A program made the translations under genes and the position numbers. A stretch of 64,000 bases of DNA from Melitaea cinxia (taxonomy: Eukaryota > Arthropoda > Insecta > Lepidoptera > Nymphalidae). Within the stretch, counting starts at the first letter, position 1; the number at the start of each line of letters is the position of its first letter. Below, in pieces: positions 11,246 to 21,453 of this stretch. Location: the NCBI RefSeq assembly GCF_905220565.1, contig NC_059422.1:1438501-1502500 (forward strand), written 5' to 3'. Below the pieces are notes generated by a model. That model searched no databases. It saw only the letters and a program-made list of their open reading frames with translations, and was not told where the DNA came from.

Positions 11246-11569
11246 TAATATATTTAGTCTTAATCATAAGTCCGGTTTACCAAAACATGTTATGGCAAGA
11301 TTATTAAACGTTTCATAATATGACACACGTTAAAAAAAAAGACAATCATTTAAATTGTTATTAATTATATAACGTATGAGATGTCTGTCTAAATTAAATA
11401 ACATGTCATACAAAGTATATAAGATGTTATTTAATTTAGACATAATAAAAATCTACACTCATAAAGTTATTTAATAGAAATTCAAACCTAAAAAATAGTT
11501 TATACAGGAAGGCTTAAACACTAATTCAAGTTTTAGCGAAATATACTGACCGTTTAAGGAATTAACGTC

Positions 11570-11845
11570 TTTTAAACTGACTTGGTAAATACAGTTGAAT
11601 AGAGGTTCTCAGTTCAATTGTATTTTTTATATGTGTTAGCTCATAAATTTTTTACATATTTTTTAATCGAAAGGTTATGCTTGTCACGTGGTCCCATTTA
11701 AATTTAATCGAAATCTGACAAGTACTTTTCGAGTTATCCCTGACAAAGCGTATTTACTTGATTATTATTTCGTCTACCTACGGTGTATTACTGGTCAATG
11801 TAATTGAAGCCGTTTTATTTTTGTTGGTGAGGAACAATAATTATA
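11570..11845 (+). mobile_element. Family D element
   Basis: Starts tttaaactgacttgg, contains gaggttctcagttcaattg and cgtctacctacggtgtatta, and ends gaagccgttttattt. It carries the 'variant 2' core. Confidence 0.65.
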
Positions 11846-11990
11846 TACAATAACATACACACACAATTGTCTGCTCCTAAGGTAGGCAGATCAAAGCCTA
11901 TGTTTTAAGTAACAGCCGCCTGATAGATATTTGTTTTTATAATAAATGTATGGATAAATAATACAATTTACATATATCACATCCAGATTC
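11846..11990 (-). repeat. Family J SINE tail
   Basis: Antisense J 3' half: acacacaattgtctgctcct, then aagtaacagccgcctgata and an A/T-rich stretch. Confidence 0.5.
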
Positions 11991-12109
11991 GAAGCAGAAT
12001 CCGAATCAGCAACCACCGGAGCAGAAAGCACACTGAAAACTGCGACAGCAACCTACTTAAATGATTTGCTGCTATATAGGCAAAGTCATAAGCTTACAAA
12101 GTACACATT

Positions 12110-12302
12110 TTTATACTTTTTGAGCGGTATAATCAGAGTCCATTCGAACATTCTGGATTGATTTTAATGAAATTTTGCACAGTTAAGTAGGTAACTTTGT
12201 CCAACGTAAAATATAGGCTATATTATTATTCGATGACTGACCGTGATATTTTTATACGAAAATTAAAAAAAAAGCCGGTACGGAGTTCGCCAGGTCAGCT
12301 AG
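12110..12302 (+). mobile_element. Helitron-like 3' fragment
   Basis: Ends gccaggtcagCTAG followed by a host T at 12303. The 5' boundary is unclear. Confidence 0.55.
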
Positions 12303-12609
12303 TTAACATATATAGAGATATGTACGTCAGAAATACAGTATTCTCCTGTTTTGGCAGTCGGATAAAAAGTAAATTTTCAAGTATTAACAATCACACAAAA
12401 ATCTCAAAATGTTAATGACTTGCCTGGTTCACTGGTCGAATTTTACAAAGGGAATGAAAGAGAATGATTGCGAGATTGCATCTCCTTATATAAAGGAAGC
12501 TACGGGGTCAGGGCCCGTTATAACAACAAAAAAATTTCACAAATGAATGTACCGACGAAAATTGTTTTCATTGTTTTAAAATTTGTTCATAATTATAAAT
12601 TTTTTTAAT
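12303..12609. other. Non-coding stretch
   Basis: No gene or repeat recognised. Confidence 0.4.
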
Positions 12610-12776
12610 CAACTTGGTCAACAAACAAGCGTACGGCTCACCTGATGGTAAGCAGTTACTAGCTTATAGATAACTGTAATACCAGAAATATTGCAAGTTC
12701 GTTCCCGACCCCACTCCGCATCCACCCAGGAGTTAAGTCGTACCCTTGTTTGCCGATCAAAAAAAAAAAAAAAAAC
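12610..12776 (-). repeat. Family C copy with inverted second end
   Basis: The left side is the antisense C end (caaacaagcgtacggctcac). The right side finishes with a plus-strand version of the same end (cgtacccttgtttgccgatc) and a poly-A run, making a fold-back. Confidence 0.6.
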
Positions 12777-13120
12777 GACAAACACTCAAACCGTATAACC
12801 CTTTATGGTTTATACAAAATTTATCCATCATTTATTAATCACAGTGCCAACGCCATATCGATTTACTTTTCACTCTATTCACCAATTATCTATAAAAATA
12901 AATTAAATTGGAATGTCTGTTGGTAATATTAAAATAACCGCTTTTTACTAAATTCATATGTATACATGGTACATATACGAAAATAACATTTTTTATAATT
13001 TTTGTCTGTCTGTGTGTCTGGTTGTTTCGGATAATCTCTAAAACGTCTGGACCGATTTTGAAGAAACTTTCACTGGCTGATAGCTGATATAATAAGGAAT
13101 AAACTTCTTTAGAATATATT

Positions 13121-15638
13121 TTTTTGGAGATAAATTTAGGGCGTAAAATAGCTCTTGGAGTGATCTATTGTCCTCCAACTATTGATTACTTTTCGCCTTT
13201 GGAGGACGTTTTCGAGCGTGTTTTGTCTAATTACAAAGAACTTGTGATAATGGGAGACTTTAATACCTGCTTACTCAGAAATGATCATAGATCATCCAAA
13301 CTTCGTGCAATTGTTGATTCAGTTAACTTGGAATTTCTGCCACTTTTACCTACGCACTTTACAAAAACTTCTGATTCTCTTTTAGACCTTGTCATTTGTT
13401 CAGATATCAAACGTGTTTCCAGATTTGGCCAATACCCAGCCCCCGCTTTCTCTCATCACGATTTAATCTACGTCACTTACAATCTTAAAACCCCAAAGCC
13501 TAAGCCTCCTACTTTATTTCTAAGGAATTTTGGCATCCTTGATATTGAAAAATTATCTAATGATGCGTCTTCCATTCCCTGGGCTTGTGTTTACGAGATG
13601 CAGACTATTGATGCTAAGGTCAATTTTCTTTGTTCCAATATCACTTACCTTTATAACAAGCACGCACCTTTACGTAAAGTAAAAATAAGGAGGCACGGGA
13701 CAGCCCCCTGGATTAATTTGGATATACGAAAAGCCATGGCCAAAAGGGACAGTGCATTTCGAAAATTTAAGCTGTATCGATCGGAAATCAATTGGTCAAT
13801 CTACAAAGCTGCCAGGAATAGGTGTAACCAAATGTGCAGGAACTACAAGCGCCGATTTATTTCGGATAAAATATGTAACTCCTCAACTACAGACACTTTA
13901 AAATTTCTTAAATCTTTAGGTATAGGCAAAGACACTAGCTCTAATAACAACATTTCCGTAGATATTGATGACCTAAGCCGCCACTTTAATACTTCTCATG
14001 TTTTTGATGATAACACCAAACATGACACTTTATCTACGATCCTAAGTCTGCCAAAATATGAAAAGTCCACATTTAGTTTCTCACAAGTAAGTGATGCCGA
14101 TGTACGGAAACGTGTGTTGTCACTTAAATCCAAGGCTCTAGGTTGTGATGAAATTGGTCGCACAATGATTATTCATATTTTGGAATCTATACTACCTGCT
14201 GTTACTCACATTGTCAACTTTTCTCTAACTTCAGCTACCTTTCCGGATTTGTGGCGACGGGCTCTGGTTCTCCCATTACCAAAAATTTCTAACGCATCCC
14301 TTCCGAATCATTACCGTCCTATTTCTGTTCTCCCGTTTCTCTCCAAAATTCTCGAATCTATCGTCCACAGCCAGTTGTCTGAATATCTTTTATCTTGCAA
14401 CTTATTGGATCATTTTCAATCCGGATTTCGTGTAGGCCACAGCACTACTACTGCTCTGATTAAAGTGACCGAGGATATAAGAGAGGGGATGGAGAGCAAA
14501 TCCGTGACAATTCTAACATTTATAGATTTTAGTAACGCTTTTAACGCGGTGGATCACGATTTGTTACTCGCTCTAATATCTCGAATTAACATCTCTGACG
14601 TTGCTCTTCAGTGGTTTTCTTCATATCTTTGGGGACGCAAGCAAGCGATATGCATTGGCTCTAAGCGTTCTGATTGGTGCGACGTTGCTGCGGGCGTTCC
14701 TCAGGGTGGAATTCTCTCCACTACTATTCTCACTATTCATTAATTCTATTACTTCTATACTTTCCTGTCAGTACCACCTTTACGCTGATGACTTGCAGCT
14801 TTATGCACAAACTAGCATCGACCGTCTTGATGATACCATTGCTAAGCTTAATGATGATCTTTCGCGTATCTCGGTCTGGACCAAAAATTTTGGAATTAAT
14901 GTCAATCCCTCTAAATGTCAGGCTATGATTGTTGGGAGTTCTCGTCAACTATCAAAAATTCAACAACCTACATCACCTCTCTTTTTCAATAACGTGGTTA
15001 TCCCGTTTTCCTCTAAGGTTAAGGATTTGGGTGTGACTTTGGATTGCTTTCTCAGTTGGGCAGATCAGGTTCGTGAGATATCTCGCAGGTTTTATGCATT
15101 CTTTCATTCTATCTTGCGCTTTAAAAATTTTCTTCCCGCGAAGGCCAAGATTGATTTAGTAAATTGTTTTCTTTTACCTATTATTGATTACGGCGATGCT
15201 TGCTACCCTGACTTAAGCGAGGAGCTCCTGATCAAGCTGCAAAGACTGCAAAATACTTGCATTCGCTTCATTTATGGGCTGCGCAAATACGACCATATTT
15301 CGTCCTACCGGTCTCAACTGCAATGGCTGCCGATTAAAGAAAGGCGAAAATTGAGAATTCTCTGTACCCTCTATTCTGTAATTTCCAACCCTTTTGCTCC
15401 TTCTTATTTAAAATCTAAATTTAATTTTCTCTCTAACACTCATTCTAGGGATCTTCGTTCTTCTCTTAACCTTACTCTATGCATACCTTCTCATAAATCT
15501 GGTTTTGTGTCTAATTCTTTTACAGTTAATGCCATCAGACTGTGGAATGAGTTACCGGTCAACATCAGGAACTCTCCTTCTCAACTTTCTTTTAAAACCC
15601 AGGTTAAAAAGTGGTACCTAAAAAAACTCTGTCAATAG
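13121..15638 (+). pseudogene. EN-RT polyprotein remnant, one frameshift
   Basis: This encodes an apurinic-type endonuclease plus reverse transcriptase of the Jockey/CR1 group. The first frame opens directly at the truncation (LGVIYCPP) and has endonuclease motifs GDFN and SHHD. It continues into RT blocks (RPISVLPFLSKILE, IDFSNAFNAVDHDLL) and then GVPQGGILS, where it breaks. A second frame picks up at once with SPLLFSLF and carries YADDLQLY and the post-RT region to a stop at 15638. The break, near 14712-14722, looks like loss of two bases in a CTCTC run. The N-terminal endonuclease part and any ORF1 are missing. Lineage beyond Jockey/CR1 is uncertain. Confidence 0.85.
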
Positions 15639-15913
15639 CCCCTCCTTATTTATCTTTTTACTCTCCTCATCTTAGGCTTACACTAAATATAACTTCATGT
15701 CATGACATTTCTTCGTGTGTTTACTTTTGTTTGAACGTATTTTTTTTCTTCTCTTTTTTTTATATATTTTGTTTGTAGTATGTATATATGTATATATACA
15801 AGTATATTTATGTATTTATATGCGTATGTTTATTTTGCTTATATTGTTTTTATAGTCCTACCTCAACACTTACTTTTACTATTTTTTACGCCTTAAGGTT
15901 GACTGGTAGATAA

Positions 15914-15931
15914 GGCTGTACGGCCTTAAGT
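15914..15931 (+). other. 3'UTR hairpin of the retrotransposon
   Basis: An inverted repeat, aaggc-tgtacg-gcctt, precedes aagtccgcc. An equivalent hairpin followed by aaggccgcc occurs at 61051-61070, so it may be the RT recognition structure. Confidence 0.45.
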
Positions 15932-16113
15932 CCGCCTTTTGCGCAACGTGTTATCTTGATGTGTTGTTATGTTGTTTTTTTTTTTTGGAGTTGTGTAATA
16001 AAGTTTAAATAAATAAATAAAAATAAATAAACTAAGGCTACTTTTTTTAAATAACTCTGCAAACTGAACTATTTTGTTAAATTCCACGCGGACGAAGTTG
16101 CGGGCGCAGCTAG

Positions 16114-16355
16114 TTTTCAATAAATTAGGTAATCTTTATAAAAGTCTGTAGCCTTAGTGTTGTTGTAACCTATAACCTAGATTTAGCTAAAATATTAAAC
16201 TGTAACGTAACTGAATCACTTCTCCATTTCAAAACGGAAGACATTTTATCCGACGCCTTGAATCACTCGAGCATCGTGGAATTTAGTAAATTAACTGATT
16301 AAGCAAATAGCATTATGTTAGCGATATCGAATTTCAAATTGATATAATTAAATAT
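16114..16355. other. Non-coding stretch
   Basis: No gene or known repeat recognised. Confidence 0.4.
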
Positions 16356-16676
16356 CATCATCATCATCATTACAGCCTATACAGTCCACTGCTGGACATA
16401 GGCCTCCAAAAGTTTACGCCAAAAATAACGTGAACTCATGTATTTTGCCCATAGTCAAAACACATTGTGACCGAAGGGCTGGCTTTGTCGCACCGAAGAC
16501 GCTGCTGCCCGTCTTCGGCCTGTGTATTTCAAAGCCAGCAGTTGGATTGTTATCCTGCCACCGGTCGGCTTTTAAAGTTCCAAGGCGGTAGCGGAACTGC
16601 GTTATCCCTTAGTCGCCTCTTACGACACCCACGGGAAGAGAGGGGTTGGCTATATTCTTTAGTACCGTAGCCACAC
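16356..16676 (-). mobile_element. Family A retroposon, near full length
   Basis: In plus view it starts with the reversed tail (ATC)n, then cagtccactgctggacatag, cgcaccgaagacgctgctgc and gtcgcctcttacgacaccca, and ends taccgtagccacacag. The direction is set by the (ATG)n tail. No convincing protein is encoded. Confidence 0.8.
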
Positions 16677-16758
16677 AGTACAATAATAATACAAGTAATG
16701 AAATAAATCGCTAAAATATATCTACGTGTATGGCTTCTGAACGACAGCATCCAAATGT

Positions 16759-16960
16759 ATAATTCTTTTTTGAAGTCAAACTTCTTTACGCACGCTTGAC
16801 TTGGGGATAAGCTGGTGAATGCGTGACGAGAGCGTTACGAAAAGTGTGATCGGACGAGGCGAACGGAGCAAGAGAGAGAGAGGTGCGAGCACAAATTATC
16901 TTGCTCTCTTTCTTTCAAATCTAACTCCTATATACCATCGAGCCCAAGACGCTGATTGGT
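16759..16960. mobile_element. Family I MITE-like repeat
   Basis: Starts tttttgaagtcaaacttctt followed by acgcacgc, related to the pieces at 24.26 and 43.17 kb. The right end is not defined. Confidence 0.4.
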
Positions 16961-16984
16961 CTCCAAATTAAGCGCTGCAAGTGG

Positions 16985-17215
16985 GTTTAGATTAGACTCG
17001 TAGGAAAGCTCTGAAATGGATACCACAAGGGATGGACACACAGAGGAAACGTGGCAGTCCTAGGCACACTTGGAGACGTTCAGTGGCAGTGGAATCAAAG
17101 GTGATCGGACTGACGTGGTCGTGAAGCGAATTGCCCGGAACAGAACGCAATGACGGAGTATTGTAGCTGTCTTGTGCTCCATCTAGGGGCCATAAGACAT
17201 TAAGTCAAGTCATAT
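16985..17215 (+). pseudogene. Non-LTR (RTE-like) RT C-terminal fossil
   Basis: Conceptual translation gives ALKWIPQGMDTQRKRGSP, then HTWRRSVAVE. After a one-base shift it reads VKRIARNRTQ-stop-RSIVAVLCS. This is the usual far C-terminus of RTE-like elements (RGRPKTTWRR ... W...L). Stops replace the expected Trp and Arg codons. A short inactive remnant. Confidence 0.65.
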
Positions 17216-17424
17216 ATCGTCAATATCACATAGCACAATTTTTTATTAATTAAGCTGAATATATCAAGGAATGTTTCCTGTCTACGTGTAATTTTTTTTT
17301 GGCTCTAGTGCGTCACTATTGCTTTTTATGTAGAAATAAAAATAGTTGGTATACATATTATAGTCAAGGTCAATGAAAAAAAAGTTGGAGTGATTTTAAT
17401 TTTTTTTCTGTTGTAATATCAAAC

Positions 17425-17650
17425 AAGGTGGCGGGATAACCATCCAACTGCTGGCTTTGAAATACACAGGCCGAAGACGGGCAGCAGCGTCTTCGGTGCG
17501 ACAAAGCCAGTACTGCGGTCACCAACCCGCCTGCCCAGCGTGGTGACTATGGGCAACACACATGAGTGCACGCTATTTTTGGCGTAAACTTGTGGAGGCC
17601 TATGTCCAGCAGTGGACTGTATAGGCTGTAATGATGGTGATGATCATTAG
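17425..17650 (+). mobile_element. Family A retroposon, 5'-truncated
   Basis: Starts at ggtggcgggataaccatcc and ends cagcagtggactgtatagg, then an irregular (ATG)n tail. Confidence 0.75.
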
Positions 17651-18389
17651 ATGATGATCGAACAAGTAATTTTATTTGCGCCAAGAGAGTGTATTTTAGT
17701 ATTTCTTTATATATTTATTTTTAGTTCAAAATTATTTAAAATCAAATTTCCTCGTTCCAGTTATTTTGTCCAAGAAAACCTTTTTCTGTTAATTTTTTTT
17801 AACTGTAAAGCAACAATTATAAGACATTGTTGAAACCAAATTTTTTTATAATAGGTATTTGCATAGATTCAAATATTCGTAAGATTTAACATAACGGCTC
17901 AGTTTATTAAACATAACGGTATTTTAAAATATAATATAAAGTATGACAATTTATTAATCTCTTGCCAATAACTAGTTAACCCAATAACGATATAAACGCC
18001 CTTGAGTGACCGGTTGCGGGCACATTTCAAAACTCATTACACAAGAAACTTACGTAATTGCAATAGCTATTTATTTATAATCTTTAGATTTTACAATCTG
18101 TTCCAATGATCTCGTGTAATGGCGGCTGTCAAAATTGTAACGTCATTATGACAGGCGTAAAATGTCAAAATGTGTTTTTGGAATTGGAAGAGACGCGCGG
18201 AAGTAGAGAAGAAAGGACAACAATCATGGTTCGTTGAATATATGAACAGCGCCAACGGGCTAGTCATAAGTTGTTGTAACTACAGCACATGTCAAATCTA
18301 CTGAATATAACTCTTATATAATTACTTCTATCAATTGATTATTTATTACATTAGGTATTAAATGAACATTCTTTCCGTTTGACAATGAA
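17651..18389. other. AT-rich non-coding stretch
   Basis: No gene recognised. Confidence 0.4.
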
Positions 18390-18610
18390 CATTAACGGTA
18401 TTATATGTACGGCTGCAATACCGAAAGCATTGCAAATACATTGCCGACCTAGTCCCTAAATCCCTTCCTGGAGCTTTTGTCATATTACTCACCATATGAA
18501 TACAACACTGCTTGAAAGTAATATTATTTAGTTGAGATCTTCTGTAAGGTCGAGGTACTTCCCCAGTCAGGCTGCTCCAGATTTTGAGCAAGATCTTTCC
18601 TGCTGTGTCT
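18390..18610 (-). repeat. Family C repeat
   Basis: Antisense; contains aatacaacactgcttgaaag, ttctgtaaggtcgaggtact and gggctgctcc-like blocks. Confidence 0.65.
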
Positions 18611-18877
18611 TATATATATATATATACACGTGTTATGTATTAAAATTATGTATTAAATTATGTAAGTCATTGACTTAGAAGAAATGACGCCACTCAAGTA
18701 ATTACGATGCCTCAAAGGTACAAAATGTGAAATTGTCTACGCATATATTATTACATACAAAAGTATACAGATACAAACAAAATGATGGATAGTTATAATT
18801 ATGTCAAAAAAATGTAGTTAAGGTTATTCAACTTTACGTAAATATTTTTTAATTATTTTTTCTTTATTAGACACCGC

Positions 18878-18965
18878 GTTAGCGCAAATGGTACAGCCAT
18901 GGATTGTACCTGTTACGCTGGCGGTTGCGGGTTCGATCTCCGCACATAATAATAGTGAGATATTA
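18878..18965 (+). mobile_element. SINE-B head fragment
   Basis: Contains accgcgttagcgcaaatggt, ttacgctggcggttgcgggt and tcgatctccgc; the body is missing. Confidence 0.65.
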
Positions 18966-19069
18966 CAGACTGAAGCGTTTTCTTTACTTAATATTTTGTC
19001 GAGGTAATAACTATCTTTTCATTAATTGACTTTTTCATATAGTCATTTTTTGTTTAGAGTTTTTTATCA

Positions 19070-19420
19070 CATTCATCACAGCCTATACAGTCCACTGCTG
19101 GACATAGGCCTCCACAAGTTTACGCCAAAAATAACGTGAACTCATGTGTCATGTGAACTCATGCCCATAGTCCCCACGCTGGGCAGGCGGGTTGGTGACC
19201 GCAGAGCAGGCTTTGTCGCACCGAAGACGCTGCTGCCCGTCTTCGGCCTGTATTTCAAAGCCAGCAGTTGGATGGTTATCCCGCCACCGGTCGGTATTTT
19301 AAGTTCCAAGGTGGTAGCGGAACTGTGTTATCCCTTAGTCGCCTCTTACGACACCCACGGGAAGAGAGGGGGTGGCTATATTCTTTAGTACCGTAGCCAC
19401 ACAATACCCGTAGCCACACA
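19070..19420 (-). mobile_element. Family A retroposon, near full length
   Basis: Same block order as the 16.36 kb copy. Small duplications occur near both ends: gtgaactcatg near 19136-19164 and ccgtagccacaca at about 19390 and 19408. Confidence 0.8.
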
Positions 19421-19497
19421 GTACAGTAGTTTGTTTAGAGTTTACCTTTAATTAATTGTTACACTGTAACAGTAATTATATAAATGTATATTGTACT

Positions 19498-19615
19498 GAC
19501 GACGCGTTAGCGTAGCGATCACAGCAATGGCTATTGCGCTGGCGGTCGCAGGTTCGATCCACGCTCACGACTTACATTTGTATTGGCCATACAGATATTT
19601 GTTGTGGTAAAAATA
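19498..19615 (+). mobile_element. SINE-B head and early body
   Basis: A and B boxes (cgcgttagcgtagcgatcac; gcaggttcgatccacgc) and catttgtattggccatacag. Confidence 0.7.
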
Positions 19616-19707
19616 CAGTCAAATTAATAACCTCCGCTCCTCTCTTTTTTTAAATCAGTTAACAAAGGGTTGTATTTATAGCCTAAAGCTTTCATTTATA
19701 AACACGC

Positions 19708-19995
19708 TTTTAACCGACTTAAAAAAAAGTAGGTTTCTCAATTCGACCGTATATACATATATATTCTTTTTTGTGTGTTCGCGGATAACTTCTTCATTTA
19801 TGAACCGATTTTGATAATTCTATTTTGTTTTGAAAGGAGATATCCCAAGGGTGATACCATGATAAGGAAACCAGGGTTCGATAATAGCGTCCTAGACTAG
19901 TGCGCTTGTTAATTTTTTCGTCTACTTACTCGTACGTTGTATTACTTGTCTACGTAATTGAAGTCGGTTTTTTTTTCGTTTTCTAGCAAACACAA
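19708..19995 (+). mobile_element. Family D element, variant 1 core
   Basis: Starts ttttaaccgacttaaaaaaa and ends gaagtcggtttttttttcg. The core has tgaaaggagatatccc and gataaggaaaccaggg. Confidence 0.7.
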
Positions 19996-20319
19996 TTATA
20001 TTTCATAATTTTGTATAACATTAAATAAATTAATTTAAAATTAAAAACATTAAATGTTTAGTTTTATATATTTGTTATCAATAAAAGATAGCGTTAAGTT
20101 ATTTGTTTTTCAACTGTAATAAATTCTCAGTGAAAGTAAACGTGTAACCATATCACAGTTGAATGTATACAAGTTCGAAAAACGTTCGAAAAAAATTATA
20201 ACTATACACTCACTATACATATAATAAAATTATACGCGGTGTCTGTACAAGACAGATGTTGGGAAAAAAAATTATTATAGTAATCTTTATGAAAAAATAA
20301 AATAAATATATGCAACAAT

Positions 20320-20652
20320 AATTATGTTTACTCGCAAACGAAAAATAATTGTATTTGCTCGCAAACGAAAAAAAAACCGATTTCAATTACAAAAAAATTG
20401 TCAAGTAAATACGCGTTATCAAAGATTACTCAAAAAAGTTATCAGATCTCGATGAAATTTAAATGTGACCACATGATAAACATCAGCTTTTGATTAAATT
20501 AAAAATCATCAAAATCGGTACACCCAGTAAAAAGTTATGCGGTATAATACAACGTAGGTCGACGAAAAAATTGTCAAGTAAAAACGCATTATTAGTTATA
20601 ACTCGAAAAGTAGTTGTTAGATCTCAAATAAATTTAAGTGGAACCAAACGAT
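20320..20652 (-). mobile_element. Family D element, variant 2, truncated
   Basis: Antisense: gcaaacgaaaaaaaaaccga, then cgatgaaatttaaatgtgac and gaaccaaacga, where a family C copy takes over. The outermost end (ctcgcaaacgaaaa) is duplicated. Confidence 0.7.
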
Positions 20653-20805
20653 TAAGGTGACCAGAGCTCCTGGAGGAATCGGGGGTAGGGTCGGCAACAC
20701 GCATGCAATACTTCTGGTGTTGCAGGCGTCTATTAGCTACGGCAATCGCTTACCATCAGGTGAGCCGTACGCTTGTTTGCCGACCTAGTTGTGAAAAAAA
20801 GATAT
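20653..20805 (+). repeat. Family C repeat, 3' half
   Basis: Runs from aaggtgaccagagctcctgg to tgagccgtacgcttgtttgc and then an A-run. Confidence 0.75.
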
Positions 20806-21089
20806 AAGTTAGTGAGGATAGAAAGAGAGAGAGTTACGTTTTGTAAGTTTTATTTCAGACGTGTGGTCTAGTAAGGCTCACTCGTTTTTATTTTGGTTTA
20901 GAAATCGCGCATTCAACGAAACATGAATACACTTGAACTCTCATTATAGTCTGTGTGATATTTCGTGATGATTTTCTAGACCTCCCTCCCTTCGTGCGTG
21001 ATTAGTGGTCGACCTTGGCATCGAATTCTCTAACACTAAGAATATCAATGTTGATAATTGGAGGATAAGAATAGTCTACAAATCAAAAG

Positions 21090-21400
21090 CGAAAAATCAA
21101 AATAAACTTTATTCAAATGGGCTTCGAAATCATCTTTGAACCATCATCGTTCCAATTCAAATAATATTCATCCTTAAAAGTGACGCTACCACCGATTCGG
21201 AATGTAGATTCTGCAGAGAATAATCGGCAAGAAACTCCGCAGTTACTCTTTTCAAAATAATATATAAACTGTGTTTTAATACAAAATTAGTAATATCTTG
21301 CATGAAATACAGCGTCACTAAGTCCACATATCTTTATCAACTATTTAATCCTGCACCGAATAATACGCTTTATCTATTTTATTTTTGTCTGTATATTTGA
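21090..21400 (-). repeat. Family G non-LTR 3' tail, long copy
   Basis: Reverse of the tail: aataaactttattcaaatgg, then ttcggaatgtagattctgca and aatcggcaagaaactccgca. Confidence 0.7.
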
Positions 21401-21453
21401 ATCTTGGCCATTATTAAGTAAGCTAGCCACGATTTGAGTTCATACTACTACTA

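Larger units (their letters stand above)
13106..16025 (+). mobile_element. 5'-truncated non-LTR retrotransposon inserted in the Helitron
   Basis: It is flanked by an 8-bp repeat, aataaact, at 13098-13105 and 16026-16033. The right copy may blend with the element's own (AAAT)n tail. The body starts within the endonuclease domain and runs through RT to a 3'UTR with a hairpin near 15914-15931 and an ataaag signal near 15998. Simple-repeat tails are typical of CR1-like elements. Confidence 0.8.
12889..16113 (+). mobile_element. Non-autonomous Helitron split by a retrotransposon
   Basis: The left part, 12889-13105, starts TCTATAAAAATAAATT after a host A. The right part, 16026-16113, ends gcgggcgcagCTAG before a host T at 16114. 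The two halves line up with the uninterrupted minus-strand copy at 4941-5262: 'aggaata...taaggctac' matches 'aggaatagcttagcctac'. The 2.9 kb between them is a non-LTR insertion. The Helitron itself codes for nothing. Confidence 0.8.

Noticed and set aside
16467..16670. Frames with 'LSHRRRCCPSSACVFQSQQLD' style peptides here and at other family A copies
   Set aside because: The same peptide recurs because the DNA repeat recurs; copies carry many different stops and no shared start, so family A is non-coding.
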